A stretch of 24,783 bases of DNA from Clostridia bacterium (GTDB lineage Bacteria; Bacillota; Clostridia; Oscillospirales; CAG-272), in the NCBI GenBank assembly GCA_017408535.1, contig JAFQUL010000082.1:1-24783 (forward strand), given 5' to 3'. The notes beneath the pieces are model-generated. The model saw only the letters and a list, made by a program, of their open reading frames with translations, did not search any database and had not been told where the DNA came from. Positions within the stretch are counted from its first letter, which is position 1. Every line of letters begins with the position of its first letter. A program made the translations under genes and the position numbers. Shown one piece after another: positions 7,410 to 15,059 of this stretch.

Positions 7410-9124
7410 TCTTCCACCTCCCCTTGGGTTTTAGCTATTTCACGGTATAATTCCGAATCACGAAGGAGGGAACTATGGTCCCCGTATCCGCCGACCTTTC
7501 CGTTATCAAGCACCAATATCTTATCTGCGTGACGTATTGAGCTGATACGCTGAGCAATAATTATCTTGGTAGCGCCGGTAAGTCTGCGGTTCATTTCACC
7601 TCTGAGCAATGCGTCGGTTTTGTAATCAAGCGCAGATGAAGAGTCATCAAGGATAAGAATATCCGGATCTCCCGCAAATGCCCGTGAAATAAGAATTCTC
7701 TGTTTTTGTCCGCCGCTGAGATTTGCCGCCCTTGACTCAAGCTTATACTTAAGTCCATTTTCCTTTTGAGAAATGAATTCATCGGCGTGGGCGATGACGG
7801 TAGCCAAAGAGATATCCTCCTCAGAAAGTCCTCTACCGAGATCTATATTTTCCGAGGTTGTTGCGGACATAAGAAAATCATTCTGAAAAACGATGCCGAT
7901 CCTTTTTCTGAGCTCGTTTAGCGGTATTGTACGAATATCATCGCCGTTTATTCGTATCACGCCGTCAGATACATCGTAGAACCGCAATAAAAGCTGTATT
8001 ACGGTAGTTTTACCGCTACCTATTGCTCCTATTATACCAAGCGTCTCTCCGCGCTTGAGTGAGAAATTTATACTGTCAAGAGTCTTTGCATCTGAAGAGA
8101 GTCCGCTGTATGTAAACGATACATTGCTAAAGCTTATACGGTCATCGGTTTCAATGTGATCTCTTTCCAAAACCCTAAGATCCGATACCGATTCAAGTGT
8201 CTCACTTATTCTGTTTGCGGAAGCACTGCCCTTAGTATAGTTCATAAATATACGGTTCACCGTAGTCATCGCAGTAGTTATTATAGTAAAGTATGACATA
8301 AAGGCAATTATTTTTCCCGCTTCAGAAAGGCCCTCATTTACTCTGTATGCACCTATCAGAATAATTATCGCAAGTGCAATATTAAGTATCAGCGTAATAA
8401 CAGGATTGATAATTCCGAGAGTTACAGTAGCTTTTGTCTCACGCTTTGACAGATCGGCATTTATTTCTTCGAATCTTTTCTTTTCCGTCTCGGTCTGTGA
8501 CAGTGCCTTAACTACACGGATTCCCGAGAAAAACTCTCTGACCTTAAGAACAAGAGAATCAACACCGGTCTGAACAAAGGAATAAAGCGGTATTCCGTGT
8601 CTTGAAAGGAAAAAAATCAGAACGGCAATAAAAGGAATAGTTGCAATAAGAACAGAGGAAAGCACCGGGTCCAAACCAAGAGTCATTATCACACCGCCGA
8701 TAATAAGTATCGGTGCACGGATACCGATTCTGAGGAGCATACCGATCATATTTCTTACATTATAGGTATCAGAAGAAATTCTGGAGATCAGCGATGGAAC
8801 GGTAAAACGGTCAACCTCGTTGCAGGACATATAGAAAATATGGCGGTAAAGATCGCGTCTAACGTTATATATAACACTGTTTGCGACTTTGGACGCACCG
8901 CGATTGGCAACAACGTTCAGCACGAACGTCAAAAGGGCACACATCAGCATAAGGGCACCCCAGAAAAGTATTTTTTCAAAGTTTTTCTGCGGTATTATAA
9001 CATCTATAATATGCTGAAGTATGTACGGTATCAGCAGCTCGGTTATTGTTCCGGTAAACTTGATTATCATCGATACTGCAACAAGTGCTGCATATTCAGA
9101 TACATACTTAAGGATTTTTTTCAT
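7406..9124 (-). CDS. ABC exporter half, degenerate-site subunit (572 aa)
   Basis: This has the same fusion of transmembrane and ATPase domains as its partner. Walker A (GAIGSGKTT) and the signature LSGGQKQ are intact. The catalytic glutamate after Walker B is aspartate (LDDSSSALD, D494), and the H-loop histidine is glutamine (AQRIS, Q525). Both changes are those seen in the degenerate subunits TM287 and BmrC. With the ISKGQ signature of the partner, all deviations fall in one composite ATP site, so the pair is a heterodimer with one hydrolytic site. A modest AGGTAAG precedes the ATG. No clear promoter lies between it and the upstream terminator, 27 bases away. Confidence 0.9.
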   Translation of the reverse strand: MKKILKYVSEYAALVAVSMIIKFTGTITELLIPYILQHIIDVIIPQKNFEKILFWGALMLMCALLTFVLNVVANRGASKVANSVIYNVRRDLYRHIFYMSCNEVDRFTVPSLISRISSDTYNVRNMIGMLLRIGIRAPILIIGGVIMTLGLDPVLSSVLIATIPFIAVLIFFLSRHGIPLYSFVQTGVDSLVLKVREFFSGIRVVKALSQTETEKKRFEEINADLSKRETKATVTLGIINPVITLILNIALAIIILIGAYRVNEGLSEAGKIIAFMSYFTIITTAMTTVNRIFMNYTKGSASANRISETLESVSDLRVLERDHIETDDRISFSNVSFTYSGLSSDAKTLDSINFSLKRGETLGIIGAIGSGKTTVIQLLLRFYDVSDGVIRINGDDIRTIPLNELRKRIGIVFQNDFLMSATTSENIDLGRGLSEEDISLATVIAHADEFISQKENGLKYKLESRAANLSGGQKQRILISRAFAGDPDILILDDSSSALDYKTDALLRGEMNRRLTGATKIIIAQRISSIRHADKILVLDNGKVGGYGDHSSLLRDSELYREIAKTQGEVEE

Positions 9125-9150
9125 CTCTTACCTACTTATAAATAGTGCTC

Positions 9151-9182
9151 AAAAAGGCAAAAAGCCCCTCGATGGGAGCTTT
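9151..9182 (-). terminator. Terminator behind the abrB-like gene
   Basis: On the minus strand AAAGC and CCC pair with GGG and GCTTT across a one-base bulge and a 5-base loop, followed by TTTTT GCC TTTTT. It lies eight bases past the abrB-like stop codon and 27 bases before the first ABC exporter gene, so exporter transcription must read through it or start inside this gap. Confidence 0.65.
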
Positions 9183-9189
9183 GGCATAG

Positions 9190-9435
9190 CTATATTTCTT
9201 TGGTCAATTTGTTAATACAATCCCGGCAAACCGGTTTATCCTTATAGTATTTCATATCAATAGAGCTTCCGCAGAACACACAGGCAGGATCATGCTTCTG
9301 GAGAACGATCCTTTTGTCCTCTACAAATATCTCTATCTCATCTTTTTCTTTTATGTCTAAGTTTTTTCTGATCTCTATAGGTAAAACAATTCTGCCGAGC
9401 TCATCTATTTTTCTGATCATTCCGGTAGACTTCAT
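9190..9435 (-). CDS. AbrB/SpoVT-family transcription regulator with C-terminal zinc ribbon (81 aa)
   Basis: The swapped-hairpin AbrB domain (residues 1-48, with DELGRIVLPIEIRK) binds DNA as a dimer or tetramer. Behind it is a zinc-ribbon-like tail, C52-x2-C55 and C70-x2-C73, common in clostridial relatives and absent from B. subtilis AbrB. The start at 9435 is used because GGAGG lies 8 bases before it; an in-frame TTG at 9450 would contain that site. It lies directly behind rsmI, as abrB does in B. subtilis, but has its own consensus promoter over the end of rsmI. Probably a transition-state or growth-phase regulator. Its targets are unknown. Confidence 0.85.
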   Translation of the reverse strand: MKSTGMIRKIDELGRIVLPIEIRKNLDIKEKDEIEIFVEDKRIVLQKHDPACVFCGSSIDMKYYKDKPVCRDCINKLTKEI

Positions 9436-9467
9436 GGTTTTCCTCCGCAAAAGTTAGTAACAAAAAT

Positions 9468-9496
9468 ATAATATCATATTTGTAAATAATTGTCAA
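9468..9496 (-). promoter_or_regulatory. Strong sigmaA promoter of the abrB-like gene
   Basis: TTGACA (9496-9491), a 17-base spacer and TATTAT (9473-9468) on the minus strand, with a leader of about 25 bases. It starts 8 bases past the rsmI stop codon. Confidence 0.8.
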
Positions 9497-9504
9497 TTAC
9501 AAAT
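9478..9504. promoter_or_regulatory. Inverted repeat overlapping the abrB-like promoter
   Basis: ATTTGTAA (9478-9485) and TTACAAAT (9497-9504) are exact inverted copies 11 bases apart, centred about two helical turns from arm to arm. The pair brackets the -35 element and the upstream arm touches the rsmI stop codon. This layout is typical of a repressor operator, possibly for autoregulation by the AbrB-like protein. AT-rich chance symmetry is the alternative. Confidence 0.45.
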
Positions 9505-10364
9505 CATTGCTTTGATGATAAATATAGACTGTATACCGTGTTCTTTGAAACACCAAATTCCTTTGAGGCGGACTTGACCGCATCAGATGAAGAATTTCCT
9601 TCTGATATCAGCTTTTCGATCCTTTCAAGGATCATATCATCAGTAACAGACACCTCATCCTTTATGCTTACCGCTCCATCGATGACAAGAACAAATTCGC
9701 CCTTCGGCTGATTCTCGGAATACAATGAAACAACAGTGTCAAGAGTTGTGCGTATCACCTCTTCATTCAGCTTGGTGAGCTCACGGCAAAGAGTTATTCT
9801 TCTGTCACCGCCAAAGTATTTACAAAGATCGGAAAGAGTAGCCAGGAGTTTGTGAGGAGCTTCATAGAGTAAAACCGTCCGTTCTTCCTTTGATAAAAAT
9901 TCAAGTCTGTCACGGCGTTCCTTGCCCTTTACCGGCAAAAAGCCCTCAAAAACAAATTTGCCTGTAGGGAGGGCAGAAAGCGTCAAAGCATTTATCGCAG
10001 CACAAGGGCCGGGTATACTGACGACATCAATGTTTTTTTCTGCACAAAGAGCGACAAGATCCTCGCCGGGATCACTTATTGCGGGAGTTCCGGCATCTGT
10101 GACCAAAGCACAGCTTTCTCCGGCAAGAAGTCGATAGACTATCTCGTTACCACGTTCCTTTTTATTATGCTCGTAATAGCTTACAAGCTCTTTCTTTATC
10201 TCAAGCCGCTGAAGCAGCTTCATTGTCACTCTGGTATCCTCAGCAGCAATAAAGTCAACTCTGCGAAGAACATCCATTGCCCGAAGCGATATATCATACA
10301 TATTTCCGATAGGTGTTGCAACAAGATAAAGGGTACTATCGGAAACGAAATTCTTTTCCTCCAT
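9504..10364 (-). CDS. rsmI: 16S rRNA (cytidine1402-2'-O)-methyltransferase RsmI (286 aa)
   Basis: The tetrapyrrole-methylase-like fold shows all family marks: LVATPIGNMYDISLRA at the N-terminus, AAEDTR, TDAGTPAISDPGE, the SIPGPCA loop, LLYEAPHKL, CRELTK and GEFVLVI. It uses S-adenosylmethionine to methylate the ribose of C1402 in the decoding centre. Length fits the family. The C-terminal 60 residues form an extra helix-turn-helix-like tail (SSSDAVKSASKEFGVSKNTV) often seen in RsmI. GTGAGG precedes the ATG. It follows trmN6 by 20 bases, as yabC follows yabB in B. subtilis, so two methyltransferases for translation are co-expressed. Confidence 0.95.
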   Translation of the reverse strand: MEEKNFVSDSTLYLVATPIGNMYDISLRAMDVLRRVDFIAAEDTRVTMKLLQRLEIKKELVSYYEHNKKERGNEIVYRLLAGESCALVTDAGTPAISDPGEDLVALCAEKNIDVVSIPGPCAAINALTLSALPTGKFVFEGFLPVKGKERRDRLEFLSKEERTVLLYEAPHKLLATLSDLCKYFGGDRRITLCRELTKLNEEVIRTTLDTVVSLYSENQPKGEFVLVIDGAVSIKDEVSVTDDMILERIEKLISEGNSSSDAVKSASKEFGVSKNTVYSLYLSSKQ

Positions 10365-10384
10365 TTTTTACCTCACTCTGTGTT

Positions 10385-11167
10385 TTACGGTGCCATATAC
10401 CCGTTTTCAAGCACGGAAACCATCTTATCCGAGTACTGTCTCTCAGCACCGTCTTTTATGGTAGAGTTATATATATAAAAAGGCTCTGACACCTTAAGTC
10501 CGCCGTCTGCCGCACCGTATTTTGCTTTGATAAGGACAAATGACGGAGGAGAAAGCGGATCGGGGTGAACAAATGTTATCAGCTTCGGCTCAAATCGGTT
10601 GTTCCGCATAGATACCAAAATATCTGTAAGCCTGTCCTGTCTGTATACTATAAAAAGATCGCCGCCGTGCTTGATTATACGTGCAGCACAGGCAATAAAC
10701 TGGTCTATCGTTCCGTAAAGCTCATGCCTTGCGGCCAGCTTTTCCTCAGTCACGTTATGTTTTCCGCTGGTCATCTTCATATACGGTGGATTGGATACCA
10801 CGGCATCCACCTCATGACCGAAAATATCACCTTTTACATCAACGACATTTTTTTCGTATACGTATACCTTATCGCTTAAACCGTTAAGCCGGATATTCCT
10901 ATCTGTAAGAGATGCAAAATACGACTGCACCTCAATGGCGTGTATCTTTTCAGCACGGTCACGAGAGGCGAGAAGGAGAGAAATTATACCGCTGCCGCAT
11001 CCAAGCTCAGCTATATTTTTACGTTTTTTTCTGTCTACGAAAGCGGAAAGCATAAGGGAATCTGTTCCAAACTTAAAAAAACGGTTATTTTGTATCAGCT
11101 TTAAGTTATCATTTACTTTATCTATACATTCATCAGCGGAGAGGGAAGGGGCAAAACAAATATCCAT
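10385..11167 (-). CDS. trmN6: tRNA1(Val) adenine-37 N6-methyltransferase-like protein (260 aa)
   Basis: This is a class I SAM methyltransferase with ELGCGSG (residues 54-60) for cofactor binding and the amino-methylating NPPY motif (residues 126-129). The upstream FKFGTDSLMLSAF block and downstream ARHELYGTIDQFI match YfiC/TrmN6 and B. subtilis YabB. GGAGG lies shortly before the ATG. It is located before rsmI as in Bacillus. Only 22 bases separate its ATG from the terminator hairpin of the upstream ferredoxin gene, and no promoter fits there. Its expression therefore seems to depend on readthrough. Specificity for adenine-37 of a valine tRNA is by family, not proven. Confidence 0.85.
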   Translation of the reverse strand: MDICFAPSLSADECIDKVNDNLKLIQNNRFFKFGTDSLMLSAFVDRKKRKNIAELGCGSGIISLLLASRDRAEKIHAIEVQSYFASLTDRNIRLNGLSDKVYVYEKNVVDVKGDIFGHEVDAVVSNPPYMKMTSGKHNVTEEKLAARHELYGTIDQFIACAARIIKHGGDLFIVYRQDRLTDILVSMRNNRFEPKLITFVHPDPLSPPSFVLIKAKYGAADGGLKVSEPFYIYNSTIKDGAERQYSDKMVSVLENGYMAP

Positions 11168-11189
11168 TAATTTCCTCCATAAAATAAAG

Positions 11190-11211
11190 CGGAGCGCCCT
11201 ATGGCGCTCCG
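11190..11211. terminator. Rho-independent terminator behind the ferredoxin gene
   Basis: A 9-bp perfect GC-rich stem (11190-11198 with 11203-11211) with a 4-base loop. On the minus strand it is followed by CTTTATTTTA, a moderate T tract. It sits between the ferredoxin stop (11234) and the trmN6 ribosome binding site. Confidence 0.7.
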
Positions 11212-11233
11212 TTTTAAAGAAAAACAGACTTGA

Positions 11234-11404
11234 TTATTCTGCTTTGGGAGCATCGACAGGACATACGGAAGCACAAGAGCCGCAATCGATACAAAGGTCT
11301 TCCTTGATAACCATCTTATCGTCCTTTTCCTCGATAGCCTCTACAGGGCATTCGTCCTTGCATGCGCCGCAATTGATGCAATCTTCGTTAATCTTATATG
11401 CCAT
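11234..11404 (-). CDS. 2[4Fe-4S] ferredoxin (56 aa)
   Basis: This short gene encodes a classic clostridial-type ferredoxin: C9-x2-C12-x2-C15-x3-C19-P, then C38-x2-C41-x2-C44-x3-C48-P. Each set donates three cysteines to one cluster and one to the other. The protein is soluble, acidic and full length. GGAGGTGG lies 7 bases before the ATG. It has its own promoter and terminator, so it is a separate transcription unit. It sits between ricT and trmN6, where B. subtilis has yabA. It supplies low-potential electrons for anaerobic metabolism; a special link to the iron-sulfur protein RicT is possible but unproven. Confidence 0.92.
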   Translation of the reverse strand: MAYKINEDCINCGACKDECPVEAIEEKDDKMVIKEDLCIDCGSCASVCPVDAPKAE

Positions 11405-11434
11405 TTTTCTCCACCTCCATTCGGTTATAGACAG

Positions 11435-11463
11435 ATTATAACACAGCTTTATGAAAAATGCAA
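11435..11463 (-). promoter_or_regulatory. sigmaA promoter of the ferredoxin gene
   Basis: TTGCAT (11463-11458), a 17-base spacer and TATAAT (11440-11435) with an extended -10 (TGT just upstream). It begins 8 bases past the ricT stop codon, and no terminator for ricT is seen, so ricT transcripts can also run into the ferredoxin gene. Confidence 0.75.
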
Positions 11464-11470
11464 ATGTTTT

Positions 11471-12451
11471 TTAATCATTTATTTCATTTTCTTGTTTTTC
11501 ATTGCTATCTTTATGAGAAACCACCTTAAGAACGGTAAGCTGATCACGGTGATAGCTCTTGACAGTCTTGTCATCGTTATCAAGAATAACTCTGACCATT
11601 CCCACCAAGGGACTGGTCTCACAGACAGTTCCGATACCGTCGGGAGTTCTTACAATGGCATCAAGACGCGGGGTCTTTCTTATTTCCTCCTCATATACCT
11701 CGTGCTCGTATCTCAGACAGCACATAAGTCTGCCGCAGGTACCCGAGATCTTGGCAGAGTTAAGAGAGAGATTCTGTTCCTTTGCCATTTTGATAGAAAC
11801 CTGAACGAAATCAGGAAGAAAGCTCTTACAGCAGAAGGGTCTTCCGCAAATTCCAAGACCGCCAAGCATTTTTGCCTCGTCTCTTATTCCTATCTGTCTG
11901 AGCTCTATTCTGGTTCTGAAAACAGAAGCAAGATCCTTAACAAGATCTCTGAAATCAACCCTACCGTCCGCAGTAAAGTAGAAGAGGAGCTTATTGTTAT
12001 CAAATGTATATTCAACCTCAACCAGCTTCATCTCAAGCTGATGCTCTGCGATCTTCTTGACACAAATGTCGAACGCTTCCTTCTCGCGCTTGATATTCTC
12101 CTGATGGCGAAGCTCGTCCTCCTTGGTCGCATGACGAATGACCGGACGGAGAGGGGGAACTATCTCGGAATATAAAACGGTTTTATTTGCTGTTGCTGCC
12201 TCTCCGAATTCAAGACCTCTGGCAGTTTCAACGATAAGATTGTCACCAACCTCTGCGGTTGTACCGTTAGGATCAAAATAATATACCTTTCCTGCGGTCT
12301 TGAATTTTACTCCGATAACATCAACTGTTTCTGGAACCTCTTCTGGTACAGCTTCTTCAACGACCATATCCTCGGTGATGACCGGAGTTCCGTTTACCTG
12401 TTCGGTCGAGGGACGGCCGTTATGCTTTCTTTTTTTATAATTCTTGTACAT
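11471..12451 (-). CDS. ricT: RicT/YaaT, PSP1-domain protein (326 aa)
   Basis: The PSP1 domain is marked by the cysteine-rich core: CGRPFCCKSFL and CGRLMCCLRYE, about 35 residues apart. In B. subtilis RicT joins RicA and RicF in the Y-complex, which carries iron-sulfur clusters and steers RNase Y mRNA processing, sporulation and competence (established knowledge). A basic, lysine-rich start (YKNYKKRKHNGR) is followed by an acidic linker (residues about 29-42) before the conserved VIGVKFK strand. AGAGG precedes the ATG. It follows holB by 29 bases, the same order as in Bacillus. No RicA or RicF genes are in the window. Confidence 0.92.
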   Translation of the reverse strand: MYKNYKKRKHNGRPSTEQVNGTPVITEDMVVEEAVPEEVPETVDVIGVKFKTAGKVYYFDPNGTTAEVGDNLIVETARGLEFGEAATANKTVLYSEIVPPLRPVIRHATKEDELRHQENIKREKEAFDICVKKIAEHQLEMKLVEVEYTFDNNKLLFYFTADGRVDFRDLVKDLASVFRTRIELRQIGIRDEAKMLGGLGICGRPFCCKSFLPDFVQVSIKMAKEQNLSLNSAKISGTCGRLMCCLRYEHEVYEEEIRKTPRLDAIVRTPDGIGTVCETSPLVGMVRVILDNDDKTVKSYHRDQLTVLKVVSHKDSNEKQENEIND

Positions 12452-12480
12452 AATAAAACCTCTGTAATATTTATATAAAC

Positions 12481-13530
12481 TTATGAATTGATGATCTTTA
12501 TTAGACCCGATACATACTTGTCCTTAAGCAGCTGAATGTTTGTATTTCTAAGACACTGTTCTCTTGTTTCCCCTGATAACACAGCGATCATATAAACCTT
12601 TCTGAGCGGAAGAGACATTGATGCCTCCATGACACTGTCCTCTGTAATGTAATACTCTCTGGAAGCATCACGGGAACTCTTATATGCAATGATATCTCTT
12701 GCCGCACATTCAATATCGGAAAAAAATGCCGCAAGCGATTGTCTGTCTTTGGAAAGTCCGTTTATTATATCTATGATCTGAAGCTTTTCAGATCTTTTAG
12801 TCAGCAGAGAAAGTACCTTTTCCGGCATCCTGTACTCGTCGATCAGCTCTCCGTACCGCTCCGAATCTGCAGTAACAGCATCAATAGCACAACCGAGAGA
12901 TCCACGTGAGAATTTAACTATCTCATTTGTCTTCTCGACCGACTTGCCGGTCTCACCGCCGTAATTAGCATCAAGAAAACGTCTGACAGAGTCCTCTGAA
13001 AGCGGGCGAAGATCAAAACGGATCACACGGCTGATCACCGTTTCAAGAACATTTTGAATATCCCTACATAAAAGAATAAAATAAACGTTTTTAGGCGGTT
13101 CCTCAAGAATCTTGAGTGCAGCATTCTGTGCCTGATGGGTCATATAATGAAAATCGTCAAGTATATATACCTTACTGTCAAGCTCGTTTGAGGTAACAAC
13201 GGCATCTTCTCTGAGCTCACGCACCTTATCGACGCCGAAGGAACCGTTTTCTTCACGGTCAAATACCATTACGTCAAGAGAATGTCCGCCGAGTATCTTT
13301 TTACATGAAGCACATTCACCGCAGGGAAGAGGCATTCCGTCATCATTCTTTTTTTCACAGTTCAGCGCCGCAGCTATCTGATATGCAAAAAACCTTTTTC
13401 CCACTCCGTCTGCACCAACAAGCATAATTGAGTGAAACAGAGTACCGTTAAGTATATCAACAGCTATTCTTCTTTTTGCCTCGTTATTTTCAAGTAATTG
13501 CGGAAATAAATTCAAAGTACTTTTACTCAT
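12481..13530 (-). CDS. holB: DNA polymerase III delta-prime subunit (349 aa)
   Basis: This is an AAA+ clamp-loader subunit. The P-loop reads GADGVGKR (39-46), with arginine where active ATPases have threonine or serine, so ATP hydrolysis is doubtful, as expected for delta-prime. A four-cysteine zinc module follows (C58, C70, C73, C76). The Walker B region is ILDDFHYM, and the sensor-1 region has SRV (167-169) instead of the usual SRC. The C-terminal part is helical. No strong Shine-Dalgarno sequence is seen before the ATG. The gene begins 24 bases after the YaaO-like decarboxylase and probably depends on its transcript. tmk, usually between them, is missing. Confidence 0.9.
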   Translation of the reverse strand: MSKSTLNLFPQLLENNEAKRRIAVDILNGTLFHSIMLVGADGVGKRFFAYQIAAALNCEKKNDDGMPLPCGECASCKKILGGHSLDVMVFDREENGSFGVDKVRELREDAVVTSNELDSKVYILDDFHYMTHQAQNAALKILEEPPKNVYFILLCRDIQNVLETVISRVIRFDLRPLSEDSVRRFLDANYGGETGKSVEKTNEIVKFSRGSLGCAIDAVTADSERYGELIDEYRMPEKVLSLLTKRSEKLQIIDIINGLSKDRQSLAAFFSDIECAARDIIAYKSSRDASREYYITEDSVMEASMSLPLRKVYMIAVLSGETREQCLRNTNIQLLKDKYVSGLIKIINS

Positions 13531-13554
13531 ATTCGGCTACTTTCGTACAGTTTT

Positions 13555-14898
13555 TTATTTTACGACCTTGATATGGGATATACCGATCGATGTAAGATAG
13601 GGCAGAAACTCTGCTCTTATCAATTCTCCGGGCATTAGAATTGCGGTCCCTGGGGGATAAAGCGACACAGGCTCGGCTGATATTCTGCCGGAACAGGAAG
13701 CAGTATCTACCCATTCCCAGGGCGACATCATCGCACTGTGAACTGAAAGAGCAGGGGAGAGTCCTATACCCTCGGGCAGATCAATATTTGGGCCTGCTTC
13801 CCGGTCAGGTGTAATAGCGGAATGACAGGAAAAGAATGAACCAGCAGATTTCCACAAGAGAGAAAAATCATCCTCATTGTTCATAACAGAAGGTATGAGA
13901 ACAAGATTATCCCTGTCATAAAACTCAGGATATATTCCGTCAGAAACAAGATGCTCAGACAGCAACCCGGCGGTAACGCCATCGGAAAAAGTGAAAACCA
14001 ATCTGAAGGGGTCAGACAAGCCGTCGTAAAATCCGACACCGTATAAAGACAGCTTTTCCTTTGTTTTCTGTATCAAGGAAAAGAGAAGTGATAGCTTTTC
14101 CGCACCTTCACCAAGCATATAATCAACTGCAGAAAAAGCGGAAAGTGAGATCAAATATGATGGACTGGTGGATCCGAAAGCCTGTACCGAAAACAGCAAT
14201 TCTTCCTCCGTTATATCGGCAGATGAATGTAAAACAGCTGATCCAGTAAGAGCCGGAAGTGTTTTATGCAACGACTGAGCAGTAACAACACCGGGTGTGC
14301 CGACCGAAGACATAGCTCCGTCCTGCCAGAAATCAAGATGCGCTCCGTGGGCACCGTCAACTATAATCGTCATCCCATATTTCTGTGCTTCTGCTGCAAT
14401 AGCATTTATATCATGCATACGGCCGTAATAATCCGGCGAGGTAAGCACCACTGCCACGCAGTCGGGATTACCGCGTATTGCCGAAATAATATCATTGGTT
14501 GTAGGCCGTATTCCATCAGACAACGGTATCCAGACAGGATCCGCATCGCAATGAGAAAAAGAATATACCACAGATCTGTGAATATTTCTTTCAGACAGAA
14601 CTTTTCTGCAGCATCTTTTTCTTAAAACGGAATGAATAGCAGCATTTATCGCAAGAGTAGCTCCTCCTGAGGTTACTACAGTCGCTTTGGTTCCGTATAT
14701 TTTTCTGAGCTTTTTAAGTGATACTTCAAGAGCACCGCCCGAAACCGGAGAATACAGATTGTCAGTACCGTCAAGCTCTGTAAGATCGTGCTCCGAGCCA
14801 AGCAGATTTATGCGTCCCTTATGCCCGGGCATGTGAAAGCTGACTCTCTCAGTCTTGACAAACCGGTCTATTGATGTAGTAAAATCACACTTTTTCAT
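13555..14898 (-). CDS. Orn/Lys/Arg decarboxylase family protein, YaaO-like (447 aa)
   Basis: This is a fold-type I PLP enzyme with HMPGHKG (22-28), the cofactor-binding stretch VDGAHGAHL (180-188, D181 contacting the pyridine nitrogen) and the Schiff-base lysine K212 in QSLHKTLPAL. Length and lack of an N-terminal wing domain fit the short gram-positive type (SpeA/YaaO). The reaction is probably decarboxylation of arginine or lysine for polyamine synthesis, but the substrate of YaaO is not settled. It is first in an operon with holB and ricT. The ATG at 14898 lies only 7 bases from a perfect -10 box with no ribosome binding site, so the mRNA appears leaderless. HMPGHKG at residue 22 argues against a later start. 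Confidence 0.88.
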   Translation of the reverse strand: MKKCDFTTSIDRFVKTERVSFHMPGHKGRINLLGSEHDLTELDGTDNLYSPVSGGALEVSLKKLRKIYGTKATVVTSGGATLAINAAIHSVLRKRCCRKVLSERNIHRSVVYSFSHCDADPVWIPLSDGIRPTTNDIISAIRGNPDCVAVVLTSPDYYGRMHDINAIAAEAQKYGMTIIVDGAHGAHLDFWQDGAMSSVGTPGVVTAQSLHKTLPALTGSAVLHSSADITEEELLFSVQAFGSTSPSYLISLSAFSAVDYMLGEGAEKLSLLFSLIQKTKEKLSLYGVGFYDGLSDPFRLVFTFSDGVTAGLLSEHLVSDGIYPEFYDRDNLVLIPSVMNNEDDFSLLWKSAGSFFSCHSAITPDREAGPNIDLPEGIGLSPALSVHSAMMSPWEWVDTASCSGRISAEPVSLYPPGTAILMPGELIRAEFLPYLTSIGISHIKVVK

Positions 14899-14905
14899 AG
14901 TATTA

Positions 14906-14934
14906 ATTATATCAAATTAATATCCGTATGTCAA
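14906..14934 (-). promoter_or_regulatory. Consensus sigmaA promoter of the yaaO-holB-ricT operon
   Basis: TTGACA (14934-14929), a 17-base spacer and TATAAT (14911-14906) on the minus strand: a perfect match to consensus. The -10 is followed by TAATACT and then the ATG, so the expected start site is at or within one base of the start codon. Confidence 0.85.
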
Positions 14935-15000
14935 ATCTTTTTACTGTAAGATCACCGGATGTATTTATTTACCTATAAATTGTTATTTTCTTAAAAAATA

Positions 15001-15029
15001 TTGAATTATAAGGTAAAATCTGTTATAAT
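15001..15029 (+). promoter_or_regulatory. sigmaA-type promoter of the nagA-metG-tatD operon
   Basis: TTGAAT (15001-15006), a 17-base spacer and TATAAT (15024-15029). A second TATAAT at 15033-15038 may allow an alternative start. It is divergent from the yaaO promoter, about 65 bases away. Confidence 0.65.
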
Positions 15030-15059
15030 TATTATAATTGTTTACGTGAGGTTTATATT

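Noticed and set aside
11492..12175. Long open frame antisense to ricT
   Set aside because: ricT is clearly the real gene by motifs; the antisense frame shows no recognisable domain.
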